This document shows positions 38,001 to 44,487 of a stretch of 58,641 bases of DNA, piece by piece; within the stretch, counting starts at the first letter, position 1, and the number at the start of each line of letters is the position of its first letter. The DNA comes from an uncultured bacterium (GTDB lineage: Bacteria > Verrucomicrobiota > Kiritimatiellia > PWTM01): positions 1-58,641 of the forward strand of contig CAKZPT010000053.1 of the NCBI GenBank assembly GCA_937139365.1, given 5' to 3'. The notes beneath the pieces are model-generated. The model was not told the origin of the DNA and searched no databases. It saw only the letters and a list, made by a program, of their open reading frames with translations. The position numbers were made by a program, and so were the translations under genes.

Positions 38001-38786
38001 ACCCGGACCTACGGCGTTGACATCGACGAGCGGGACGTCGGCGGACGTGCCATGTTCACGTTCCCGAACGGCATCTACCTTGCCGGCGACCTCCTTCAGC
38101 GCTCCTTCAGCGGGGATGTGGATCGCGACCGGAGGATGTGGGCGCTCGAAGGCCAGGCCCGCCCCGTCCCGCCGCTCGACGTGCTGCTGCGGGTCGAACA
38201 CGACATGGCGCCGTCGGCCCTCGCCGTCGCCGAGGACATCTCCTACACGATGCTGATGGGATGGGCGCACCTGCGCATCACCGACCCGTGGACCGCGCTC
38301 CTCTCCCTGACGCGGTACGACTTCAGCGACGACAACGTCCGCGACCACTTCGCGCTGGGCACCTCGCTGCTGCTCCACGAGCGCACCGGGTTTCGGCTGG
38401 GCGTTCGGGCGTCGTACGACACGTCGGACTTCGATAGCCGCGCCTATTGGACCCCTCTCCATCTCCAGCGCTACGCGCTCGAGGCGGCGTTCCAGGGGAC
38501 TTACCTGCGAACCTACTACAACGCCCGCCTGCGGCTCGGCATCGGCAAGGAGGATGCATGGCCGGAGGAAGAAGAACGCTATCGCCAAACGGTCGCTCGG
38601 GCGGCGCGGCTGCGCTTCGACCCCGGCCCTCCGCCCGAGGACGGCTGGGAGCCAGTGATCGGCCTCATGCTCGCGGTACGGCACCGCATCGGCGAGCATT
38701 GGATCTTCAACGGCGAACTCTCCTACAACCGCAACCCGAACTACAACGAGCTATCCTTGCTCGGCGGCCTGCGGTACCGCTTCTGA
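35022..38786 (+). CDS. Secreted TPR - polysaccharide deacetylase - outer-membrane barrel fusion (PgaA/PgaB-like)
   Basis: This 1254-residue protein starts at TTG 35022, which has a strong GGAGGGGAGG ribosome site (35007-35016) five bases upstream and leads into a signal peptide (RSGLLLLAAALWAMSGGA). An Ala/Pro-rich linker fills residues 36-185. TPR-like repeats span about 186-567. A PgaB/IcaB-like deacetylase domain spans about 571-840. It opens with VAVLLYHGIL, then ISFDDARRDS (Asp657/Asp658), YGGHMLDGA (His714), ALPNRIW and VAYPFGDIG (Pro781). From about 913 to the end, alternating polar/aromatic strands finish with LLGGLRYRF, a typical outer-membrane C-terminus. In PNAG systems these functions are split between PgaA (TPR plus barrel) and PgaB (deacetylase). 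The second zinc histidine expected at 719 is alanine. It lies 9 nt before an MBOAT gene and is divergent from the GGDEF gene. Confidence 0.85.
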   Translation: MRAHGNEPVGRWYARRIRSGLLLLAAALWAMSGGAEERRDGEPTIRRRPSRGPAAAAGKPSADPVRPSTTAAAPSAASGPAATAVPTPLVPAAAAPGFSSSPATPPAIADAAPTPPAATAAPSAVVTANVPAAAAGGLPGSLFVQLFGDSPPATAAATSAPPLIRRAPRMTRLEPETPIVPVPSGVSQRLEEAILLAREKKHDAAIPILADILQQDPTQMAAWEQLGWSYWAMGRRADAIALWNQLLALDPRNARAYAWLARAATAENDLAKAVEYNRKSLELAPNDFAVKYDLARTLLWKGDIDEALPMLEKLLAEDPNRLDVAAELARALTFAWQFDSALPLWQRVRQSAPDDVTFMAMEALCRLHTNDAEGARELATRVLDAVPDDVTALDVMASLAEFGGSPVDALPHLRKLKNVAPTAQERERYRVRLLRLLVRLHRAEPRVYGLKEAIDLCRERRDELPFSTDARLMLGELLLMDGQLAEAERQFIGVLRDRNPHNIRARRGLLEVYLAAKEYDRAREQLAAISRFNPQDPYLFYHLARLEATRGDFYKAHQALDRLEAAGEQGAVAVLLYHGILQSRYFPDAISVDRFREHMIALQKARVRFVRHSELAASLGRSTAATNAAGVRPVLMGPGFARPAGGQRPLTVSISFDDARRDSMFHGTRVAKELGLVFSMHVPCGYIQRSHPFICSWEQLRTYAAEGCWEYGGHMLDGAILAAVDSTGREWHALPNRIWRADLQRMETVAEYEERLAREFSESRRILREQLGGPVNFVAYPFGDIGQEDETNVDDPVARILVHARRHFEIGFIQSVFGYAIAGDDPLLYQRHEMDRSMSGDDVVDYLYDHHPVFLARRLRAEYRALEGKLYAARETVRQLEADGYPERPLARLSKYVEDRLARTFAAPAEGPGTIRKAPWAVELRKPYAGADGEFSRDNQDRESGRVFGLAGLNLTPNLVLEGRAGIGYLRQDVVEAVTNAVRQGRRTILQPGTRTYGVDIDERDVGGRAMFTFPNGIYLAGDLLQRSFSGDVDRDRRMWALEGQARPVPPLDVLLRVEHDMAPSALAVAEDISYTMLMGWAHLRITDPWTALLSLTRYDFSDDNVRDHFALGTSLLLHERTGFRLGVRASYDTSDFDSRAYWTPLHLQRYALEAAFQGTYLRTYYNARLRLGIGKEDAWPEEEERYRQTVARAARLRFDPGPPPEDGWEPVIGLMLAVRHRIGEHWIFNGELSYNRNPNYNELSLLGGLRYRF

Positions 38787-38795
38787 CGGCTGCCG

Positions 38796-40217
38796 ATGTT
38801 GTTCCCGACGATCCTCTTCGCTGTTTTTTTCGGGCTGGTCTATGCGTTACAGTGGGCCATGGCGAGCCGTCCGGAGCTCCGCAAACGGTTCCTCCTGGTC
38901 GCCAGCTACGTCTTCTACGGTGCTTGGGACTGGCAGTTTCTGGGCCTGCTGGCCGCCTCCTCGCTGGTCAACCACGCCGCTGCCCTGGCCCTGGCTCGAC
39001 GAGAGCCGGATCGCCGCCCGGCGCTGCTGGCCCTTGCCGTCGCCTTTAACCTCGGCCTGCTCGGTTTTTTCAAGTACTACGGCTTCCTCTACGTCAACGC
39101 GGCGGGGCTGTGCGGCCGCCTGGGTGCACCCTGTCCCCTCCCGCCGCTGGACATCGTACTGCCGGTCGGGATCTCGTTTTTCACCTTCCAAGCGCTGAGC
39201 TACGTGCTCGACGTCGCTCGGGGGCAGTTGGCCCCGGCTGAGTCGTGGCTCGATTTTGCGCTGTACCTGGCCTTTTTCCCGCAGCTGGTCGCCGGCCCGA
39301 TCGTCCGCGCCGCCGAGCTCTTTCCGCAGATCGCCCGTCCGCCGCGGCCCGAACGGCTGCCGACCGGCCGCGCCACCGTCCTGATCTTGGCCGGCCTGTT
39401 CAAGAAGGTCGTCGTCGCCAACTGGCTCGCCTCGGAGCTGGTGGACCCCGTCTACGACAACCCCGAGCTCTTTGGCCGCTGGGACGCGTTGCTGGCCGTG
39501 TACGGTTACGCAGTCCAGCTCTACTGCGATTTCTCCGCTTACTCCGACATCGCGATCGGTGTCGGCCTGCTGCTCGGGTTTCGTCTGCCGAACAACTTCG
39601 ACGCGCCGTACCTCGCCTCCACCGTCCAGGAATTCTGGCGGCGCTGGCACATCTCGCTATCCACTTGGCTGCGCGACTACGTCTACGTTCCGCTCGGCGG
39701 CTCGCGCGGGCCGGGATGGCGGACGTCGGCCAACCTCGTCTTGACCTTTCTGCTGGGCGGCCTCTGGCACGGCGCGGGCTGGAACTTCGTTTTCTGGGGT
39801 CTGCTGCACGGCGTGTACTTGGCCATCGAGCGCGCCGTGTGGGCCCGCCGCGGCGGGGCCGCGAAGGCCGCCGCGACGCGCTCGCCGGCCGTGCGCCTGG
39901 CGCTGGCGTTGTTGACGTTCCACCTCGTCGGGCTGACCTACGTTTTTTTCCGCGCGCCCTCGTTCGGGGACGCCGGCCTCCTCCTGCGGGCGCTGCTGAC
40001 CCCGGCGTCGTCGACCCGGTTCACGCCAGCGCTGGCGGCGGTCCTCGCGGCGGGCTTTGCGTTGCAGTGGCTCGACGGCGGCCGCTCGCTCCGCCTAGCC
40101 GCGGGATGGCAGCGGCAACCCGTCTGGCTGCAGGGCGCGGCTGCGGCAGCCGCCGTGGCCGCGATCTTCGCGCTCGGCCCCCGGGGCGTGGCGCCGTTTA
40201 TTTACTTCCAGTTCTGA
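38796..40217 (+). CDS. MBOAT-family O-acyltransferase (AlgI-like)
   Basis: This 473-residue multi-pass inner-membrane protein belongs to the membrane-bound O-acyltransferase family that, like AlgI, moves acetyl groups across the membrane for O-acetylation of a polysaccharide. Family segments include RFLLVASYVFYGAWDWQF, DIVLPVGISFFTFQALSYVLD and FFPQLVAGPIVRAAELFPQI. The central CDFSAYSDIAIGVGLLLGF, FWRRWHISLSTWLRDYVYVPLGG and GGLWHGAGWNF follow; the histidine at residue 325 in LWHGA is the catalytic position. It starts 9 nt after the deacetylase/barrel fusion stop, in one apparent operon, which suggests that the exported glycan is also O-acylated. The following small gene overlaps its stop by 1 bp (TGATG). 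Confidence 0.95.
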   Translation: MLFPTILFAVFFGLVYALQWAMASRPELRKRFLLVASYVFYGAWDWQFLGLLAASSLVNHAAALALARREPDRRPALLALAVAFNLGLLGFFKYYGFLYVNAAGLCGRLGAPCPLPPLDIVLPVGISFFTFQALSYVLDVARGQLAPAESWLDFALYLAFFPQLVAGPIVRAAELFPQIARPPRPERLPTGRATVLILAGLFKKVVVANWLASELVDPVYDNPELFGRWDALLAVYGYAVQLYCDFSAYSDIAIGVGLLLGFRLPNNFDAPYLASTVQEFWRRWHISLSTWLRDYVYVPLGGSRGPGWRTSANLVLTFLLGGLWHGAGWNFVFWGLLHGVYLAIERAVWARRGGAAKAAATRSPAVRLALALLTFHLVGLTYVFFRAPSFGDAGLLLRALLTPASSTRFTPALAAVLAAGFALQWLDGGRSLRLAAGWQRQPVWLQGAAAAAAVAAIFALGPRGVAPFIYFQF

Positions 40218-40543
40218 TGCGCGCCTCCCCTCCATTCGCCATCACCCCGGAACCCGGCCTGGACCGGCGTCGAACGCATCTTCTGATCGCCGTGTTCTAC
40301 GCCACCGCCGCCCTGCTCGGCGGCCCGCGCCTCGAACGCGCTGCCAGCCACCTCGAATACGGGCACCCGCTGCGGCCGACCGCCCTCGCCGCCGCCCGTC
40401 CCCTCGCCGAAGTGGCCCGCGCGGTAGGCCTCGACCGCCCCCTCGCCGCGCTCGAGGCGTGGGTCGATCGCATCCGCTCCGCCGGCAGCGGCCCCGCCGC
40501 CCCGCCCTCCGCCCCGCTTGCCCCGCCCGACCCGGCGCCGTAG
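40217..40543 (+). CDS. Small membrane-anchored protein coupled to the MBOAT gene
   Basis: This 108-residue protein has one hydrophobic segment (HLLIAVFYATAALLGGP). A short extracytoplasmic part follows (ERAASHLEYGHPLRPTALAAARPLAEVARAVGLDRPLAALEAWVD), then a Pro/Ala tail. Its ATG overlaps the MBOAT stop, so translation is coupled. MBOAT acyltransferases usually work with an SGNH-type partner (AlgJ/AlgX-like or DUF459-like), whose N-terminus has this layout of a membrane anchor followed by a Leu-Arg-Pro region. The catalytic part is missing here, so this may be a truncated partner or a small dedicated subunit. I do not recognise an exact family. Confidence 0.55.
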   Translation: MRASPPFAITPEPGLDRRRTHLLIAVFYATAALLGGPRLERAASHLEYGHPLRPTALAAARPLAEVARAVGLDRPLAALEAWVDRIRSAGSGPAAPPSAPLAPPDPAP

Positions 40544-40584
40544 CATCCCCCCCGTCCTCCACAGGACACTCCGAACCGACGACG

Positions 40585-41664
40585 ATGGAACCGCCCGTCC
40601 TTCCGCCGTGGGAACAGTTCAGGGCCGCGCGGCCCGCCGAGAAGGCGCGCTGGCTTCGCACCCCGACCGGCCGCCCCTACCACGTCCTCTTCGCCCAGCA
40701 GTTCGACCGTCCCTTTCTCGACCGCCTGTGCGAAACCGCCACCCGTACCCGCCGCATCGCCAAGACGAAAGGCGGCCGCATGTTCCTCCAGAGCCTGCTG
40801 CCAGACCAGCGCGCGATGCTCTATTTCGCGCAGCCCTCGACCCGCACCTTTCTCTCCTTCTACACCGCCTGCCAGATCGTCGGACTGCGCCCGGCCGAGG
40901 TCCGCGACACGCACACCTCCAGCGAGTTCAAGGGCGAGTCGCCCGAGGACTCCGTGCGCACCTTCAGTTCCTACGTGGACCTGATCATCATGCGGCATCC
41001 CGAGCAGGGCTTCGCCGAGCGCATCGCATGGCTGTTGTCCACCACCGAGCGCTCCGTGCCCGTCATCAACGCCGGGTCCGGCAAGGACGAGCACCCCACC
41101 CAGGCCCTGTTGGACGTCTACACCCTCCAGCGCAGCTTCGCGCGCCGCGGCGGCATCGAGGGGAAGACCGTCGTCTTTGTCGGCGACCTGCTCCGCGGCC
41201 GGACCGTCCGGTCGCTCGCGCAGGTGCTCGTCCTCTACCCCGGCGTCCGGCTGATCTTCTGCGCCCCGGCACCGCTTCAGATCGCCGACGACATCCTCGA
41301 GGTGCTGCGGACCGCCGGCGTTCCCCACGAGACCACCGAGGACTTCGAATACGCCGTGGCCGCCGCGGACGCGGTCTACATGACGCGGCTACAGGACGAG
41401 TGGGACGTCGCCGGCGAAAGCCGCCAGATCCCGACCGAGCGCTTCCGCTTCGAAGAACGTCACCTGCAGCTGCTGCGGCCCGACGGCATCGTGATGCACC
41501 CGCTGCCGCGCCGCCACGAGATCGCCGTCGAGGTGGACCGCGACCCGCGGGCGATGTACTGGCGGCAGGTGCGCAACGGCATGTGGATCCGCGTCGCGCT
41601 GATCCTCACCATGTTCGGCCGCGAGGGCGAGATCCACCAGTACTACGAGGAGCTGGTCCGCTGA
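40585..41664 (+). CDS. pyrB: Aspartate carbamoyltransferase
   Basis: ATCase condenses carbamoyl phosphate with aspartate in pyrimidine synthesis. The 359-residue protein has the carbamoyl-phosphate loop YFAQPSTRTFLSF, the motif KDEHPTQALLDVYTL, the domain linker KTVVFVGDLLRGRTVRSLAQVL and the aspartate-binding VYMTRLQDE. It ends with HPLPRRHEIAVEVDRDPRAMYWRQ, a block specific to ATCases. It is longer than E. coli PyrB by about 50 residues at the N-terminus, which contains GRPYHVLFAQQFDRPFLDRL. No pyrI is adjacent. It ends 28 bp before argF, so two carbamoyltransferases with different pathways share an operon. Confidence 0.93.
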   Translation: MEPPVLPPWEQFRAARPAEKARWLRTPTGRPYHVLFAQQFDRPFLDRLCETATRTRRIAKTKGGRMFLQSLLPDQRAMLYFAQPSTRTFLSFYTACQIVGLRPAEVRDTHTSSEFKGESPEDSVRTFSSYVDLIIMRHPEQGFAERIAWLLSTTERSVPVINAGSGKDEHPTQALLDVYTLQRSFARRGGIEGKTVVFVGDLLRGRTVRSLAQVLVLYPGVRLIFCAPAPLQIADDILEVLRTAGVPHETTEDFEYAVAAADAVYMTRLQDEWDVAGESRQIPTERFRFEERHLQLLRPDGIVMHPLPRRHEIAVEVDRDPRAMYWRQVRNGMWIRVALILTMFGREGEIHQYYEELVR

Positions 41665-41692
41665 CGCCTCCGCGGGGCGCACCCTCGCCGCC

Positions 41693-42640
41693 ATGAAGGA
41701 CCTGGTGTCCATCGCCCAATGGAGCGCCGCCCGGATCCGGCGCCTGCTCGACCTCGCCCTGGACGTGAAGCGCCACTCCGGCCGGTACCGCGACGCGATG
41801 CGCGACCGCACGCTCGTGATGCTCTTCGAGAAACCCAGCCTGCGCACACGCGTCTCGTTCGAGGCGGCGATGACGCAGATGGGGGGACACGCGATCTACT
41901 ACGACCTCGGCTCCTCCCCCCTCGGCCGCGGCAAGGAAAGCGTCGAGGACACCGCCCGCGTCCTCAGCCGCTATGCCGACGCCATCATGGCGCGCATGTT
42001 CCGCCACGCCGACATCGTCGCGCTGGCCCGCCACTCCGGCGTTCCCGTCATCAACGGCCTGACGAACGACGAACACCCGACCCAGATCCTCGCCGACCTC
42101 CTGACCATCCTCGAACGGAAGGGGCGCCTCGACGGGTTGACTCTGGCCTACGTGGGCGACGGCCTGAACAACGTCACGCACTCCCTGATGCTGGGCGTCG
42201 CGCGGCTGGGACTGCACATGCGCATCGGCTGCCCCGACGAGGCCGCCTACCGCCCCGATCCCGCCGTCGTGCGGCGGGCCGCTCGCCTCGCCCGGGCCTC
42301 CGGCGCGCGGATCGACATCGTCGCCGACGCCCGAGAGGCCGTGCGCGGCGCCGACGTCGTCTACACCGACTCTTGGATGTCCTACCACATTCCCGAGGAG
42401 CAAAAGGCGGAGCGCATGGCGCGGTTTTTGCCCTACCAGGTCAATTCCGCATTGATGCGCCGCGCCCGCCGTTCTGCCATCTTTCTGCACTGCCTCCCTG
42501 CCGTCCGCGGCTGCGAAGTCACCGACGAGGTCATCGACGGCCCGCGGTCCGCCGTCTTCGACGAGGCCGAGAACCGTCTGCACATCCACAAGGCCCTGCT
42601 GCTGCACCTCGTCGCCGGCGTCCCGGCCCCGCGTGCGTGA
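41693..42640 (+). CDS. argF: Ornithine carbamoyltransferase (with atypical SMG loop)
   Basis: This enzyme makes citrulline from ornithine and carbamoyl phosphate in arginine synthesis. Visible blocks are MLFEKPSLRTRVSFEAAM, the carbamoyl-phosphate loop in the SLRTR variant, and NDEHPTQILADLLTI. The domain-linker strand LAYVGDGLNNVTHSLMLGVA and the active-site HCLPA (His266-Cys267) follow. At the usual D-x3-SMG ornithine-binding loop the sequence reads DSWMSYHIPEEQ (Asp226, Ser230, Tyr231, His232). The methionine and glycine are thus replaced, and the specificity could differ. The 315-residue length is normal. The start follows pyrB by 28 bp; both genes probably depend on the same promoter. 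Confidence 0.88.
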   Translation: MKDLVSIAQWSAARIRRLLDLALDVKRHSGRYRDAMRDRTLVMLFEKPSLRTRVSFEAAMTQMGGHAIYYDLGSSPLGRGKESVEDTARVLSRYADAIMARMFRHADIVALARHSGVPVINGLTNDEHPTQILADLLTILERKGRLDGLTLAYVGDGLNNVTHSLMLGVARLGLHMRIGCPDEAAYRPDPAVVRRAARLARASGARIDIVADAREAVRGADVVYTDSWMSYHIPEEQKAERMARFLPYQVNSALMRRARRSAIFLHCLPAVRGCEVTDEVIDGPRSAVFDEAENRLHIHKALLLHLVAGVPAPRA

Positions 42641-42878
42641 CGCTGGCGATGGCGCAGCCATCGTCGGCGGCGCCGCGCCGTGTCTACGGGCACAGCTGAC
42701 ACAAGATACCGCCCTCTGACACGGCCCGGCCCCACACGTGGCGCCGTCCGCCACGGCTCCCATGAGGCCCGGCGTTCCCGCCGAGCCGCGTGCATGCCCT
42801 GACCTCGCCGGCCCACTATCGCAGTTCGCGAATGCGGAGATTCCGCCAGGGCGGTTCACGATCGGGATCTTCGCGGGG

Positions 42879-43187
42879 ATGCAGTCCGATCTTGCTGTCC
42901 GCGCGAGCTGGGCCGCGTTTTACGATTCGGTCCGCGCCCTTTACGTGGACCTCGTCGAGGCGGCTCAGCGCGCGGGTTCGCTGTCGCTAGGTGACGCGCG
43001 CGCCCGGGTGGACCGCATGCTGGAAGCCATGGAAGGGCTGAAGCTGCGTGCGGCGTTCGAACCGGAGGTCGCCGCCCCCGCCGCCCGGGCGGAGGCACTG
43101 GCCGGCCTGATGACCATCCTCGCCGGCCGCGAGCGCCGGCCCCCCTCCGCGCCCGGTCGCCGCCCCGTCTCGGAGGATCGAACATGA
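42879..43187 (+). CDS. Small hypothetical protein coupled to a Gfo/Idh oxidoreductase
   Basis: This helical protein of about 102 residues begins MQSDLAVRASWAAFYDSVRALYVD. Further helices include SLGDARARVDRMLEAMEGL and AARAEALAGLMTILAGRE, and a basic Pro-rich tail ends it. It resembles no family I know. The frame can be extended upstream to 42738, but I chose the later ATG because the upstream sequence is not helical and has no ribosome site. Its stop overlaps the next start as ATGA, so it is translated together with the oxidoreductase. Confidence 0.5.
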   Translation: MQSDLAVRASWAAFYDSVRALYVDLVEAAQRAGSLSLGDARARVDRMLEAMEGLKLRAAFEPEVAAPAARAEALAGLMTILAGRERRPPSAPGRRPVSEDRT

Positions 43188-44479
43188 CGAAGATTCCCGC
43201 CCCCCGCCCGCTGGGCCGCCGCGCCTTTTTCCGCGCCGCGGCCGTGGCTGCTGCGCCACTGGCGCTACCCGCCCGTGTGCTCGGACGCGCCGGACATCCC
43301 GGCCCCAACGAGCAGATCGGCGCGGCCATCATCGGGCTCGGCGACCGCGGCCGGGCCCATATCCGCGGTCTCCATCGGGATGTACGCATCGTCGCCGTAT
43401 GCGACGTGGACCGGTCCATGGCCGAGGCTGCCGCGCACGAGGTGGCCCAGGCTTACGGCGACGCCGGGACGCCCTCCGTTCAAGATTACCGAAGGCTTCT
43501 CGACATGGCGTCCGTCGAGGCCGTGTTCATCGCCGCCCCGGAGCACTGGCATGCGAAGATGTCCATCGATGCCCTGCGGGCCGGGCGGGACGTGTTCTGC
43601 GAAAAGGCACTCGCGCTGACGGTTGAGGAGGGACGCGCCATCTGCCGCACGGTGGAGGCGACAGGACGCGTTTTTCAGGCCGGCACTCAGCAACGGTCGG
43701 ACGCGAATTTTCGGTTCGCTTGTGAATTGGCACTGAACGGTCACCTCGGCCGCCTGCAACGGGTGTGCGTCGGCGTGCCGGGTGGCCGGGCGCTCGGCGT
43801 TCTGTCGCCGGCGCCCGTCCCGCCGACCCTGGAGTACGACCTCTGGCTCGGCCCCGCCCCGTTTCGTCCCTACCGCGAGGGTCTGTGCCGGTTCAACTGG
43901 TACTTCATCAGCGACTACTGCGCCGGCTGGATTCAAAGCTGGGGCGTACACCATATGGACATCGCGTTGTGGGGCGCGCCGGCTTTGGCGTCCGGCCGCG
44001 TGCACGTCGCCGGTTGGGCCGTCTTTCCGGATGAGGGTGACGCGGACACCTCCATTTCCTGGAACGTCACTTTTCGGAAGGACGATGCCTCCGAACTTCT
44101 GTTCTGCTCGGACAACCTCGCGCCGCACGACCACGGAGTCCGGTTCGAGGGCGACCGGGGATGGGTCCACGTCATCCGAGGCGGCATCCGTGCGGACCCG
44201 CCAGATCTCCTGAGAACGCGCCTGCGGCCGGCGGACGTACGCTTGCGGGTCTCGAAGGACCATCAGACGAACTTTCTCGAGTGCGTTCGGCGTCACCGAC
44301 CGGCGGCCGTCACCGCGCCCGCCGAGGCCTGCCAGCGGGCCACCGCGGCCACCCTCGTGGCCGACATCGCCACCCGGCTGCGCCGCCCGCTGACATGGGA
44401 CTGGGACGCCGAACGTTTTGTCGAGCCCGATGCCAACCGCCTGCTCGGCCGGGCGCCCCGCTCCCCCTGGCATCTGTGA
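43184..44479 (+). CDS. Tat-exported Gfo/Idh/MocA family oxidoreductase
   Basis: This 431-residue NAD(P)-binding oxidoreductase has a twin-arginine signal (LGRRAFFRAAAVAAAPLALPA), so it is exported folded. The Rossmann motif is AAIIGLGDRGRAHIRGLH, followed by VRIVAVCDVDRSMAEAAA, PEHWHAKMSIDALRAG and the EKP-equivalent VFCEKALALTVEEG. The GVHHMDIALWG block typical of the PVC-specific family lies in the C-terminal domain. Such proteins act on sugars or sugar acids, but the substrate is unknown. It lies next to a HEAT/ThuA-like gene and a second Tat-type oxidoreductase (both broken), which suggests an exported sugar-oxidation locus. It is intact, unlike these neighbours. Confidence 0.9.
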   Translation: MTKIPAPRPLGRRAFFRAAAVAAAPLALPARVLGRAGHPGPNEQIGAAIIGLGDRGRAHIRGLHRDVRIVAVCDVDRSMAEAAAHEVAQAYGDAGTPSVQDYRRLLDMASVEAVFIAAPEHWHAKMSIDALRAGRDVFCEKALALTVEEGRAICRTVEATGRVFQAGTQQRSDANFRFACELALNGHLGRLQRVCVGVPGGRALGVLSPAPVPPTLEYDLWLGPAPFRPYREGLCRFNWYFISDYCAGWIQSWGVHHMDIALWGAPALASGRVHVAGWAVFPDEGDADTSISWNVTFRKDDASELLFCSDNLAPHDHGVRFEGDRGWVHVIRGGIRADPPDLLRTRLRPADVRLRVSKDHQTNFLECVRRHRPAAVTAPAEACQRATAATLVADIATRLRRPLTWDWDAERFVEPDANRLLGRAPRSPWHL

Positions 44480-44487
44480 GGACCGCC

